Positions 33,601 through 45,428 of a stretch of DNA of 64,000 bases are shown here, piece after piece; within the stretch, counting starts at the first letter, position 1, and each line of letters opens with the position of its first letter. Under the pieces are notes generated by a model. It did not search any database, was not told the DNA's origin, and saw only the letters and a program-made list of their open reading frames with translations. Location of the stretch: the NCBI RefSeq assembly GCF_008831285.2, contig NC_045140.1:8864505-8928504 (forward strand), given 5' to 3'. This DNA comes from Nymphaea colorata (taxonomy: Eukaryota; Streptophyta; Magnoliopsida; Nymphaeales; Nymphaeaceae). Position numbers and translations under genes: made by a program.

Positions 33601-34810
33601 CCGGTAGCAAGTAGGTAAACGCGATCAAGTGGATCCAACTACCAATGCAGCCGGAGCACCTACAGAGCCACCAACGTTACATCTGAAGGTGAACACCATC
33701 TCCTAAGATGTAAAACTCTGAAATTATTGATCATCTACAACTCAAATTATTCCAAAATGACCAAGTTTCTGAAGTGTGCCGACCAATAAAACTGCCAAGA
33801 GTCCAAAACCAAGATACAAGAACTTATGCAGGAAAGAAAATATACAAATATATAGGGAATCCCATTTTTGTATTCCCCACGCAACCCTTCTATTCCCCCC
33901 TTTGCTCCTTTCCTTTCTTCTGCCTCTGTGCCCGTCATTTTTACATTTTAATTTGTTCTTGTTTGTTCCTTGTTTTTACGAGAGATTTATTTCCTGTCTA
34001 CATAAACAGAGCTGATTTTCCTTGTAAAATAAAACGAGGTGTATACTAAAATACAGAATATACTAGAATCGCAAGGATGGATCTATAGAAATCAGAAAAC
34101 GCTTTCTAATAGTCTAATTGAATGACTAACCTGAGGCTGGGTTGCTGGCTGTGGGAATAAACGGCAAAGGAGTCGATGGCAAGCCACTGTTCGACTTCGG
34201 CCGGCGGTGGGAGAGAGATTGGTGGATTGAACCAGACGTTGACAATAGAAAACGAGAAAACCTAAAAATAAGAAAAAGAAAGAGAGAACCAGACCAAATG
34301 AAGAAACCCAAAATTCCAAATATGCAAATGAAACACCATTTTCGAAACAGAAAACCAGGAGCGGGAGAATGGGCAAGAAAGATTGCTACTTACCTCGAAT
34401 GGAAGTCACCCTGCCCTGCCGGCTGCAATCGATGACTTCGCCAGCTTCCACCCAATGCGATGTATAGAAGAGGGACGAAGAAGAAGAAGGAACGAAGAGG
34501 GATGAAGGTTGAGGAAGAGGGAAGAAGAAGAAGAAGGGACGAAGAGGGAAAGGTCGAAAAAGAGGTACGAAGAAGGGGTGACGATTCACTTTGTTAAAAA
34601 CTTAAAAATAATAAAAAACCCTAAAAATTAGACCAAAGTAGACTTTCTTGCCTTTGACCGCACCCGACTCGGGTCAAACGTGAGTCGGGTGCAAGTCTGA
34701 AAAAGTTGATTTTAGCCAGGTGCAGCTGACTTCACCTGACTCTTGTTTGACCCGTTTGGGTTCACACTGGGGTGCACCCGCACCCGCATCATGTCGACGT
34801 GGGTGCAAGA
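30663..34810 (-). mobile_element. hAT transposon, fullest copy (unit 2)
   Basis: About 4.1 kb, read leftwards. The left end is a GC-rich block (GTGCGGGGTGCGGGTGC near 30663) and the right region ends in CACCCGCACCCGC-type sequence near 34760-34800, so both ends share an inverted GCGGGTGCGGGTGC core in otherwise AT-rich DNA. Subterminal hairpins (GCACCCGACT / AGTCGGGTGC near 34660) and a purine-rich leader at 34440-34580 lie upstream of the transposase. I could not fix an 8-bp target duplication, so the outer limits are approximate. Confidence 0.65.
31200..33273 (-). pseudogene. hAT transposase pseudogene, unit 2
   Basis: Start ATG at 33273. In order: BED zinc finger (FVCKYCQGT, about 33080-33040), basic linker (32938-32585), DUF659 with SDGWTD-type region and TPCVARTLNLALKDICYP (32300-32250), a middle domain (32061-31798), an acidic stretch, and the hATC dimerisation block near 31442-31245 with CKRNWSIYGHIHNIKRNKLT and REEDLV motifs. 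Stops and frameshifts separate these blocks. The first hATC Cys-Glu pair is altered (Glu to Lys). The reaction of an intact protein would be cut-and-paste transposition with 8-bp target duplications. Confidence 0.85.
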
Positions 34811-34899
34811 CCAAAAATCACCCACCCATGTTTCATTGTCCATTCCTTTCCATTTAACATGCAAGAGCAGGAGGACAAAACATGACACGTTAAACAATA

Positions 34900-35470
34900 T
34901 AACATTCTTTCAATGTTCATAAAAAACTAAACGAAAAGCTAATTGAACATACACTCTTAAGTGAATAAACTTACAAGGAGAAGACACAAATTTGAAATCT
35001 TTTTTTCTTTTGGGTGGTACCAAGGGTGTCGATAGGTCAGCTTTGATCCAAATTCTCTACCAGCATAAGTCCTGTGCACCATAATTCATACAAATTGTTC
35101 AGAAAGTCTATATATAACTATGCACCATAATTCATACAAATTATTCAGAAAGAGCAAGCAAGACTGAGTAGAGGCCCAATCAGATTTCTTTTCCCATTCT
35201 ACTGGACTCATAGAGTGATGGTAAATGTCTAGTTCAGATTTGTTGGAATAACCCCTTTCTTGAGTGCCCTATTCAACTCCGATAAGAAAAAAAGTAGTGT
35301 AAGCCAAGAGAAATAATAGAAGGCTACATAAGAACTTCCTGCATGTGGGGACAAATAACTTACGCTCAGAACTATGACAGGTTTATCTAAGCTGATATGT
35401 CAGAAAAGACTTCCCATCTACCTATTCTTATGGTGTCTTTCTACTTATGTCCAGCAAATTATAAGCGCTA
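34900..35470. other. Segment present in units 2 and 3, deleted in unit 1
   Basis: Lies between the hAT right end and the MATE fragment (unit 3: about 54330-54830). It has a short local duplication of CACCATAATTCATACAAATT (35087 and 35124). No gene recognised. Unit 1 lacks it through a deletion joined at about 8690. Confidence 0.6.
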
Positions 35471-35474
35471 AGCA

Positions 35475-35772
35475 TTAATTTGTTGTTACACTTACGTCAT
35501 GCATCCATGAACAACAATTGGTGCTTTCACTGTAAAACTGAATAGGGAAAAGCATTTGGTAAATTAACATGTAAACACATCCAATTCCATCCTCAAAAGT
35601 TGCCATCGCAAGAAATGGCATTACACCTGCTACATATTTTGCAACTTTAACATTGCTGAGTGCACAGTTTAAAATTATGGTCATGGTGACAACTACAACC
35701 TGCGACTGGTATATGTGAAGCTGAGGCCTTGTAGATCCAAGCTCATTTGAAACTCTTGTGCTGGAAGTATAC
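35475..35772 (-). pseudogene. MATE efflux carrier fragment, unit 2
   Basis: Same MATE exon, acceptor near 35772. The STRVANELG-like block is changed to STRVSNELG-type residues and the piece encoding GIWGYAF is deleted, leaving VKVAKYVAGVMPFLAMATFE directly after a truncated helix. Clearly non-functional. Confidence 0.7.
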
Positions 35773-37074
35773 CTGTGATCATCATTTGTTCACCCAGAGT
35801 TCATTGCCTTGTTACTGTTATTGGCAGTAGCAAGAACTTTATAGCTTGGAGAAAGCCACTGACCCGACTGGTTGGGCATACAGATGCTTTCCATCCTCTG
35901 CCATCTTTCCTCCAACCATGGCTGCTGCATTCTTTTAGAGTCAAGAAGACGTAGTTTTTGTCACGGCTTCCCTTTTCAAAAGTCTATTCAACTAGAAAGA
36001 ATTGAGATCTTCAGCCTATCATCTCACATTAATTCAGAAACTAACCAACAAATGTGGAAACATATTATGAATTTCATGAATTTAGGATTATTCATTATAT
36101 GAAAATGCAAGATATGACGTGATCTACCAGGGTGCAATCGTCAAAGCAAGTTTTTAATGTGCAAAAGAGTTCAAGTATTGAAAAGATGAACTCAAAATGG
36201 ATTCAGTGAAATTGAATCAGCCAGGGAAAGACCTAACTCGTAAAGGCTCTTAAGGAAGAAAATGGTCTTCATTTGACACACCATTTCAACTAATGTAAGT
36301 CCGGGCATGAGCAGGCAGGCATGGGTTCTCCATTAGGTGCCATGGCCTCCTAAGTCGTCTGTTCATAACTAGATTCTATACACCTTCATATACACATAGC
36401 GTGCCATATTTGACTATCGAACAAAGACAAACTCTGATGTAAAGAGGCGTCACATTTTCATAACTCTCAAATTTTAAACATGTTTCTATATTCCGCTTAA
36501 GATCTTAGTGGATAAGAAGGAATAAACCATCTGCTCATACTTCCAGGCAAACACTATTCCGGATACATGTGGAATCACTTTTTCAGCACTATGTGAAAAT
36601 ATATTACCTACTAATTGTACCACAACTCATATCCTAGATGAAGAAAAGAAAAAAGAAAAGGTATTTACTTTATATTTTTGAAAGCATTATCAAATTGATT
36701 AGCTGAACATCACATTTGTTAACCACAAGAAGAAACAAACTACGTTCTCTGGACACCCGAAATTTTCACATACGAACTATAATTTTTTAACACACCGTAA
36801 AGAAGATCATTTTTTTAGTTTGATCCATATATTGTCATTCTGCCATCTACCGAAGTCAGAAGTCTAGTTCAAACCGTGACTCAACCTCCACATCCCGAGG
36901 ACTAGAATCCAACATCCAACATTCAGCTTTCACATTTAAACTAGATTCCAAATCTCTGCCTCAATATCCATTTTTTATCAAAATCAAAACTTTAGATTCA
37001 CTTCGATTTCAAAATAAGGCCCAAATTTCACTTCTATATCTATTTCAAAAACTTCAGATCTCAATATATTTTCT

Positions 37075-37415
37075 AGATCCCGTTCAGATTCAAATCCAAC
37101 TTTTGAAACCAGTATGGATCCAAACTATCACTTTTAGATCCATCCGGATCCAACCTATCACTCTCCATTCCATTTGGAACTAAAACTATTACCTTCAGAT
37201 ACAATCCGGATCCAAACTAATACTTTTGGCTCCATCCAGATCTAAAATATTACTTTTAGATCCATTTTGATCTAAACTATCACTTTCGGATTCATTCAGA
37301 TCCAAAGTAACACTATCGGATCCATCCGGGTCCATCCAGATCCAGACGGTTACTTTAGGATCAATTTGCATCCAAGATATCACTTTTGGATCCATACAGA
37401 TCCAAAATATCACGT
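37075..37415. repeat. 30-bp GATCCA minisatellite, unit 2 (contracted)
   Basis: Same array as in unit 1 but about half as long, roughly 11 copies. The right part and the following stretch of about 500 bp seen in units 1 and 3 are deleted, so the array abuts the AAATACCTCC flank directly. Confidence 0.85.
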
Positions 37416-37637
37416 TTGAAATACCTCCAATCTTCCCTTTATTCTTTTGAAACTACCTAAGTTTAAACAAAAATCAAAAGAAGGCATGGTGACTCCTCAT
37501 AGCTGTCTCAGGCTTCGTTTGACCATGCGCTGATCTCACCATCAGTTGGGAGTGCATCATGAATCTACCCCAAAATTAAGGTAGATTAATGGACCACTAA
37601 GACTCATAGTTTTATGAATCAGTCTAATTTTTGGGAT

Positions 37638-37670
37638 AAATTAGCTCAACACTGACGCTAATTCCTAGTT
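37638..37670. repeat. 33-bp templated patch (unit 2 only)
   Basis: Identical over 33 bp to the stretch at about 23097-23129, inside the Harbinger-like element of the same unit (word TTAGCTCAACACTGACGC). It replaces the small hairpin found at this place in unit 1 (11264-11284) and partly in unit 3 (57242-57262). Confidence 0.8.
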
Positions 37671-39455
37671 ACTTTATCCAAACACCACCTTATAGACCAG
37701 CTATTGAAATTTCCATCCCCACCATTTTCAAAGTCCATCCCTACCCCATAAGGTGGATTACCATGTTAAGATCCTAACATGGTAACTCTACCACAGATCT
37801 CACTCCTACCCAACTCCTATATAGCATAAAACCTAACCAATAGGAAATTGCAATGAATTAGGGATATATAATTAGTTATATTGTTTCTATGAGGGGCCAA
37901 CCATACTAAAAGCCAAGTATAATAACTTAATTAATGAACATTGTGGATATTTAACATAACTAATGGTAGAGTACAGTCTATGTCCAAGGGATCTAATGTG
38001 ATCAACCAGATAGGTGAAGGAGTGCAAACCTAAACGGGAAGCCGAAGAAGAAAAGAAAAGTCATAATAGAATCAAAAGCTTGCTGCATTATCTTCTTTTC
38101 CTCCCCCTCCAAGGATTTTTCATTTGCTGATCGTTCACAAGTCGAATAATGCTCACCACCATTAACTTTTTAGGTAAAGAAAGCGTATGATCCATATGCC
38201 AACAAGCTCATATACCAAATTAGTGAAGAAACAACTAAGAGGGTCACAAAGACTTGCCTTGAAAAAGCACAGCCGCTGAACATATTTTTCAATAGGTTAA
38301 GTCTGTTTGCTATTCTTTGGGGTTGGTTGACTTTAGACAAAGCTGGTTCAGGACAAATTTCACTTGGATAGCTTATCTCTATTTTGAGGCACATCCCCTT
38401 AAATGGATGTTGTTAAACCCGAATTAAATTAGTTAGTGGGCATACCGTATATTATCATAACATTTTTCAGTAAGCACGATGTGATGTGGGAAAAGACACT
38501 TAAAAAGCTGGGTTGGAAATCCCCTACCCTTCTTTTTGTATTCAGGTGATACTCAATTACCTAAAACGTAGGGACGAATAATCCACTGGGCATTTTAAAG
38601 AATGGATTACGAGCTGAACGGAAAAAGAAAGGTAGTGGATTTCCAAAGCCAGCATTCTAAGTGCCTTTCCCCATATAAAAATGTTATTTTATAAGTATGC
38701 CCATGACTTTAATTAATTCGGGTTTACTAATCAAAACCATTTAAAGACTAATGGGATGTGCTTCAAAATAGCGGTGAATTGTGAAAATGAAATTTGTAGT
38801 AAACCAGTTTTAATACAGTCAACTTGCCACAAAAACAGGACTCAACCTATTGAAAAATATGTACAGTGGCCAAGTTTTTTCAAGGCGAGTCTTGTAATTG
38901 ACCGTTTTGGTTGTTCTTTCACTAATTTGGCATACGAACTTGATGGCATATGAATCATACGCCTCTTTTACCTAAAGAATTAATGGTGGTGAGCTTTCAA
39001 GGGGGAGAAAAAGAGGAAAAAACAGCAAGCTTTTGATTCTATTATAACTCAGCTTATCTCCTTCAGCATTCCGCCTCGGTTTTCACTTCTTTCCACTATG
39101 GCTTATTACGAGCGATCCCATTGATCAATGAAATCTCTCTCAGACACAGACATTGCTCTACTGTTAGTTCGGTAAAATATTTATGAAGTTCACTACATTA
39201 TTGTACTGATTTTTAGTATGGCCGGCCCCCACAGGAAATAACAATACTGATTATATATCCAGAATTCATTGCAATGTCCTCTATTGTTTAGGTTTCCTGT
39301 ATATATGAATCAACCGAGGAGTGAGATCTGCAGTAGAGTCACCAAATAAGGAATTAACAGTAATCCACCTTGAGTTATGTGTAAGGATGAAATTTAAAAG
39401 AGGTGGGGATGGAACTATCAGTAACTGCTACTACAAGGGCCAGGTGTAGCGATGT
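37665..39455. repeat. Fold-back element 1, full length (unit 2)
   Basis: About 1.79 kb, almost entirely two inverted arms of about 880 bp meeting near 38570 with no real spacer. Matching words run from the outer ends (TCCATCCCC at 37712 with GGGGATGGA at 39405) to near the centre (GAAATCC at 38516 with GGATTTC at 38638). The arms are roughly 70-80 percent alike by eye. Each arm holds a related small frame: minus 38394-38170 beginning MCLKIEI and plus 38756-38953 beginning MCFKIAV. A transcript through it would form one very long hairpin. It could be a fold-back or MULE-type element, or an old inverted duplication of a host sequence. Confidence 0.85.
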
Positions 39456-40244
39456 TCCATACGGGGAGGAAGCCATAAAAGGAAGGGCAGGATTATGATA
39501 GTGTAATGGAAAACAGCATTGATGATTAACTTCAATCGGTATATTTTCTTGCAATTAGTTCAGAATAGCTTCCTGAAGAGAAATATTGGTTGGTATAACG
39601 TGCCTCGTTTGAGTATAATGGGCCACTAAAGAATAGGCATATTCTTTACTTGAGAACTTGTTTACCAATATTAAGAAGCCAAGAATGCCATGACTGGAAT
39701 AGGAGAACACCTGAGGAAAATGTGCCCTCGTTTTAATCTACAGCAACATTGAATATACATTGAATATTGACTGCTTATAGGACACTAGAACTGTAGAGTT
39801 TTACTTCTCCTTCTATTCTATATAGCTTCATAGCCACATCATCTTCATCAACCTTTTTGAAGAGGAGAAAGGAGAAAATAACTTTCAGGTTTCGAGAGAA
39901 ACACACTAATTACATTTTCAATATGGTATTTGATGATGTTTAAGGCTATTCTAGAAGTGCGGTATGTATGTAATTATCAAGGTCATGCTTTGATGTCACC
40001 CTCCCACCTGCTTGCGAAAGTTTTGATCAGCCAGTGATGAAGCTGACAGAAAATTCTGGCTGAAGGATGCTAGTTGGAAATTTTAAATTTGTAAGGGGTG
40101 TCAATATGTAGATGAGAAAAATGACCTTGAAGTACCAACATGGAAATGAACACTTTTGGTGGGTCTGCGCGGGCAATTGCCCAAACATCCCCACACCTGC
40201 CTCCACCCCTGACCTAATCCCCTGTTGTGGACAAGTTGTGCAAA

Positions 40245-40800
40245 ACTAGAAGGGCCTGTTGGCCTTGAAAATTCTTTCTAGATAGAGAAACCTCCAGCAT
40301 CTCCCCTTTGGAGGAACTGTGTCGATGACAGACTCAGGCTGCACTTGGCCAAGTTCCCACATGCCATGTACGCCAAGTCCATGCTCACTTTCCCGTCCAA
40401 GACCGAGTTTATAGCCTACAGCTACATGGCCACGTTTGGGCTGCAGCCCAGCTACGGCCACTGTTTCTGATTGCTGCATATGATGCATCAATATCATCTG
40501 CAACTTGGCACCTCACTGTAAGCAACTCCAAGTCCGGGGAGGTCGAGGAGAATATTGCTGTGAGCTAGGTTCCTCATTGTCACCACCAGCAGGAACGGGG
40601 AGGCGTTCATGCTGGAACCTGGCGGGGCAGATGGGTTTAAGGGTGGCGTGCTACATTCTACTATCAATCGGGTAGGGTTACATAGGTAGCAAGAGAGGTT
40701 TTGGTTGTGGTATTTGGTACTCCGGCATGGAGATTGCATACAATCTCTGTGAGCATGGTGCCTGGATGTCCATTGTCGTCATGAATCCCTTAAAGTACCA
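40245..40800 (+). pseudogene. YUCCA-type flavin monooxygenase pseudogene, unit 2
   Basis: Keeps ILDRET....PLWRNCVDDRL, then a region corresponding to LHLAKFPHAMYAKSMLTF and SKTEFIAYSYMATFGLQPSY, the FMO segment after the FAD fold. It is followed after a stop and frameshift by AAYDASISSATWHLTVSN / SGEVEENIAVS, VDGFKGGVLHSTINRVG-like, and a damaged NADPH motif (VLVVVFGTP...). The minus-strand ORFs over this interval are shadows. The first FAD-binding GxGxxG exon is not visible. Confidence 0.8.
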
Positions 40801-40974
40801 GGCTTTCTACTGTATCTTCTCTTTTAGTGAGTAAAAGCATAGTTTCCGCTGATTATTGAAATTGTTACATGATGAGAGCATAGTGGATCCGAACCACATG
40901 CTAAAGGTTGCTTGATTGTTGAATGATGAGATTGATTATGAGTTTTTTAATGTTTTAGAACTTCCTAATTCAAC

Positions 40975-41165
40975 AACAACTACTACTATTACTGCTACTA
41001 CTACTACTTGTGGGTAGGATAGTGAGGAAAGAGACCAGCAACAAGGCAAGCAAGCTCAATCGCTTGAGCCATTTTCCTCTAAAGACGAATCGCTCTTGAG
41101 TAGAAGAAATGGCTTAGTGAAGAACGGGTTATAAATAGGCAATTTATAGGGAGGGGAAGGATGTC
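40975..41165 (-). promoter_or_regulatory. TATA-leader block, unit 2
   Basis: Copy of the promoter-like block, with a TATTTATAACC/CTATAAATTG pair on minus and an ACT trinucleotide run at 40978-41011. Same hydrophobic reading as in unit 1; no downstream exon. Confidence 0.3.
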
Positions 41166-43189
41166 TAGGTGGAGCAAAAAAAGGAATTAAGCAGCGGCTC
41201 TAATTTATTTTAAGAAAAAAAATTGAAAAAAAAGAAAGAAATTTGAGGTGTTTCTAATTCTGATAAGGTAGAGTCAACTGTCAAGCCTGTTCAGGAAGAT
41301 GGTTAAAGGAGGTTTCCATGTTAGAGCCAATGCAGTTAAGAAGGATGAAAAAGAATCTTTGAGCATTAATGAAGATTATTGAAATTGTTCAGATCTTGTT
41401 GCCACTAGCACAGCGCTTTGTGGGAAACAAATCTTGCAATAAATCAGGGTCCTTTTTCTTCTTTTGGGAGAAAGCTAGTGGTGGGTATATAAATATGACA
41501 TATTATTAACGTTGATGCATGCGTGGAACTTAGGCAATTAAGTTGTAAAATATAATATAAGCATGAAAATTAGGAAAGATCATCAAAGATAAGAATACAG
41601 TGGAACTTCGAAACACATGGTTGTGTTTCGACAAAAATCTAGATAACAGGATAATTTTGTAAATGTTAGATTTTAATTTTTTTTCCCACTTCAGTGTTTG
41701 TACAAAATGGAACTTGAATCAAATCGTAGGGTGGTCATTTCCATAGATTAGGTGATTCAGCAACTCAACCAAGTTGGCAGTGAAATGGAAAAAATATATA
41801 GTCAACATTTTCAAAAGAATGAAAGTCAAATGTGGAAAAAATTTTCATTGATTATTATTTTTATTTATTTTTTATTTTTGGGCAACTTACTTACACTTTC
41901 GTAATAAGATATTAGGTGTAAAAGGGCCCATATGAGGTGGAACAAAGAGGCCACTATTTTCTTTTAAAGAGCAGACACGTGATATTTGTAAACTCCAATG
42001 GCCAAAAGTAACGAGTATGCCCATTTAATTTTTAACAATTTTATATTTTGAAATTTAATTACAAAAAATGCCTAACATTTGGAAAAATATAATCTTTAGG
42101 TAACCAGCAGATGATCTCTTGAGCAGTAGTGGGTTGTCGTGTTTTAAAATATAAAAAGGTGTTTTCATCAAATATAATATGTCTAGAAATAGTGGCCAGC
42201 TTGTTGAAGGGATTGTAACATATGTGGCCCTTAAAGCATTTTGGGAATCCAAGAAAGACACACGCATGAGACTTTGGGGCAAGTTTTGATTTATTTTGAT
42301 AACTTGCTAATGATAAGCAGTACATCCAAAAACTTTAAGATTCTCCAGTTGAGGCTTAGTACCAAGAAGTTTCTTCTATGGAGTTGATTCTTGTGCACTA
42401 ATCGGCAACTTGTTAATAATATAGACTGCCATTCTAAAAGCATCAGTCAAAAATAGGCAGGCATGCAAGCATTAAGAAGCATAGTAAGTCCAATTTCAAT
42501 AGTGCGGTGATGTTTTCGTTCTGCAACACCATTTTGCTGTGTATAAAGACATAGGAGCATTCTTTGAATTCATCCAACCTAAAGCACAAACAAAACAAAA
42601 ATGCTCTTTAGACATTGAGCAACATTATTGACACAGAAATGTAAGCATTGCATGTCTACAATTTATTTCCAATAGGCAGTTTTCTTTCAACAGTGCTAGT
42701 CCATGCATAAAGCCCATCCTTAAGTCGTCCCTGGTGCATTATTTTCCCTGTCTACATTTTCTTGACAGAAAAATCATGAGGCGCAAATTCTATTTTGCAA
42801 TTATTATCTTTAGTGAACTTCTCAACAAAAAGTAGATTCTTATGAATCGTAGGAACATGAAGGACATTCTTTAACTCAAAACTTTCATGCTTGGATGGTA
42901 AGAATATGTTACTGATGCTTCTAATGGACAGTTTCTCTCAATTGCCAACAGTAACAGAATTGCAACCATGATAGGTGGATTTACCTTCCATTGATTGATC
43001 ACAGTTTGTTATATGATGGGACACACTCGTATCCGAATACCATTCTAGATTGCTATCTATCACATTAGGAAGGTGGTTGATGATGAGGCATAGAGCCATG
43101 ACCATAAAAGCTTTTAGAATATCATAACAATGACAAGCGTTGTGACTCCAGCAACCACAATATTGGCAAGTAACAATGAAAGGCATTTT

Positions 43190-44080
43190 ATAGTTAGAAA
43201 TATTACCTCGGCCTCCATTATACCCATGACCTCTATTGTTCCCACGTCCTCCATTTACGAACCAAAGTTGCTGCGACCACTACCGTTGTATGAATTAAAG
43301 TTGCTGTGATCACCACCATTCTGGTCTCCTCTCCTTCTTGCATAAGAGTCGCCGTGGTTACCAGTTCGATGAGCAACCATAGCTACTGTTTTTGTTTCTT
43401 GAGAAATATCAAGTGGAGGTGAAAGAATTTGTCGACGATTTTCTTGAGAAATGAGCACATCAAAAATTTTAGGGAAACTTGGTTAAGTCTTGAATGTAGT
43501 TACTGTAGTGATGAAGACCTCATATTCAGTGGAGAGTCCGTTAAGGGTGTATAAAACCAAATCAGTATCAGAGACCTTATGATTAACAGCAGCTAAAGAG
43601 TCATATAAAAATTTGACATGATTTTAAGTAATCAGCCATCATCATATTTCCTTTCTTTACATTCTCTAAAACCCTTTTTAACTGAATGATTTGCAAGTTA
43701 AATTGAGAAGCATGTTGTTGTTCTAGAGCACACCAAGCCTCACATGCAGTGGAATATAAAATTAATTGTGGTAGAATATCTTCAGATCCCATAACCTTAA
43801 CCCAGCTTAAAGCTAACTGATCTGCCCATTTCCATGCTTCAAAATCAGGATTTACTATGGTTTGATCTGTGTCAAGAAACTCAGGAGGTGCAGTAAGGGT
43901 ACCATTGACATACCTTAGTAGCCCTTGACTCTTCACAATGCTGGTAATTTGAGAACACCAGATATTGTTTGATCTAACTTGAAAGATGCCAAGCTGGAAA
44001 AAACATTCCCTAAGTAGTGGACGGGTGCTGCAGGGCTAGGACTAAATGTTGTTGAAGATGACCACTTTGGTGTTGCCATC
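43190..44080 (-). pseudogene. Copia B gag pseudogene (unit 2)
   Basis: Likely begins MATPKWSSSTTF near 44075, continuing with FSSLASFKLDQT. The frame 43936-43601 carries GLLRYVNGTLTAPPEFLDTD and SACEAWCALEQQ-type helices typical of the copia gag (UBN2-like) domain. After a stop, a Gly/Asn/Arg-rich linker (43458-43255) leads to a CCHC zinc knuckle, CQYCGCWSHNACHC (about 43165-43120), whose spacing is kept but whose third Cys context is altered. The following protease remnant EWYSDTSVSHHI lacks the normal D-S/T-G triad. Confidence 0.75.
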
Positions 44081-44224
44081 AATCAAAGGCTGGGGAATGA
44101 AATAGCTGAACGCTAGCTGTCGAGCTATCATTCCTCTAAAGAAAAAAATCGATCGCACCTTCCTGGGAGCAACAGGGGATTCGGCTTCAGCAATTGCAAG
44201 AATCTTCACAGCGATAGGTGGTAC

Positions 44225-44612
44225 TTCTAAAATTCGTATCTCTTCAATGTCTAGTCCAAAAATTATGAAAATTGGTGGGGATGTTCCTCAGAGGCAGACA
44301 AATCCAATGAGCCCTTGCTTGACATCCATCACCACTGGAGCTGACAACACCGGCCAAAATCGCGGCAGGTTCCAGGCAGGACCGTGCTCTCTTCTGTCAC
44401 TCTTGGAAACAGCTCAATCTTCTAAAATTCATAGCTCTTCAACACTTGTTCCAAAAATTCTGAAAATTGGTGGGGATGTTCCTCAGAGGCAAACGAATCC
44501 AATGAGCACTTGCTTGACATCTATAACCACCGAGGCTGACAATGCCGACCAAAATTGATGCTGGTTCCAAGCAGCAGTGTGCTCTATTCTGTCACTCTTG
44601 GAAACAGCTCGA
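44225..44612. repeat. Tandem duplication of about 195 bp in copia B leader (unit 2)
   Basis: Two head-to-tail copies (about 44225-44420 and 44421-44612) share TTCTAAAATTC..AGCTCTTCAA and GGTGGGGATGTTCCTCAGAG. Unit 1 has one copy (about 20495-20690); unit 3 has two, the first shortened (63715-63880, 63881-64000+). The plus frame 44247-44558 is open across both copies, repeating IGGDVPQRQTNPMS.CLTSIT. It lies between gag and the primer-binding site, so it is probably untranslated leader. Confidence 0.75.
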
Positions 44613-44759
44613 TCGCTCGACGTTTAGCAGAAATTGATTCCAATCTCATGCAGAAAATTAGGCACTCATAAGACAGAAATTAGGTGTTCATAACACCAAC
44701 AATAGAACTGGTTGATTTGCACAGGGGAATCCATCGGAGTGAAGAGAGGTTCCTGGAAT

Positions 44760-45010
44760 GAATGCTGCTCACCAGCAGTTCACAGTCTGCTCGAAACTGG
44801 TGGAGCTCTTTCGCCAGAAACAGTCACACGAACAGAAGATAGCAGAGAAATGTACAGAGGCAAAATGATTTTAAATCTTGAACTCCTGGTAAGAATGCTG
44901 CACACCAGCAGTTCACAGTCTGCTGGAAGCTGGTGGATCTCTTTCGCCAAAAGTAGTCGCACGAACAAAAGATAGCAGAGAAATATATAAGTAATCGAAA
45001 AGAAAGTGGA
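44760..45010. repeat. Tandem duplication of about 130 bp in copia B leader (unit 2)
   Basis: The stretch with CAGCAGTTCACAGTCTGCT occurs twice, near 44774 and 44908, each followed by CTCTTTCGCCA and CACGAACA. Unit 1 has one copy (20840-20925). The second copy leads into the primer-binding site. Confidence 0.7.
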
Positions 45011-45090
45011 GAATAGTTGATGTTGGTAACTGTCGGTGGCAACCACAGGGTAGGCGGGAGATCCCTCTGTTCTTCACAATTGCCTTTGTA

Positions 45091-45102
45091 GCTCTGATAC
45101 CA
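45091..45102 (-). other. Primer-binding site of copia B
   Basis: Reads TGGTATCAGAGC on minus, immediately after the LTR end. This is the usual initiator-Met-tRNA primer site of plant copia elements, and it fixes the LTR boundary and orientation. Confidence 0.85.
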
Positions 45103-45428
45103 TGTAAAGAAAATAAAGTAGAAGAGGGAGCAACAAATTTTAACGTGGTTCATCCCTGCTCTTGGCCTATGTCCATGGTGAAGGTTTCTCTCTCAATCTC
45201 TAACACATAGTGAGAGGGAGAGCTTTCTTTATTTAATAGATAGCTATTACAAATCAGATCCACATTTTGAAGATCTTGATTACAGTTTTGAGCACCATCC
45301 ACTATCTTAGGAAGGAGTTTACAATTTTGATCACAATTCAATATCTTATGAAGGGGCAGACCTTTTTGATCTGTTTTTATCTCTTTCTCAACATATGGAA
45401 TGTGAATTTAACCCAAACATACGTAACA
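45103..45428 (-). repeat. 5-prime LTR of copia B
   Basis: About 326 bp. On minus it begins TGTTACGTATG and ends TTTCTTTACA, the canonical TG..CA, directly followed by the primer-binding site. It is the only LTR found for this element in the window; unit 1 has lost it by a deletion joining 20935 to the flank. Unit 3 runs off the window before reaching it. Confidence 0.7.

Larger units (their letters stand above)
42059..45428 (-). mobile_element. Copia B relic with 5-prime LTR (unit 2)
   Basis: Truncated Ty1/copia element on minus: 5-prime LTR 45103-45428, primer-binding site 45091-45102, a repeat-rich leader of about 1 kb, gag from about 44075 to 43190, protease and pre-integrase remnants, and integrase core ending near 42059. 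RT, RNase H and the 3-prime LTR are absent. The sequence right after the LTR continues into DNA that matches unit 1, so the right border is the true insertion edge. Confidence 0.8.
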
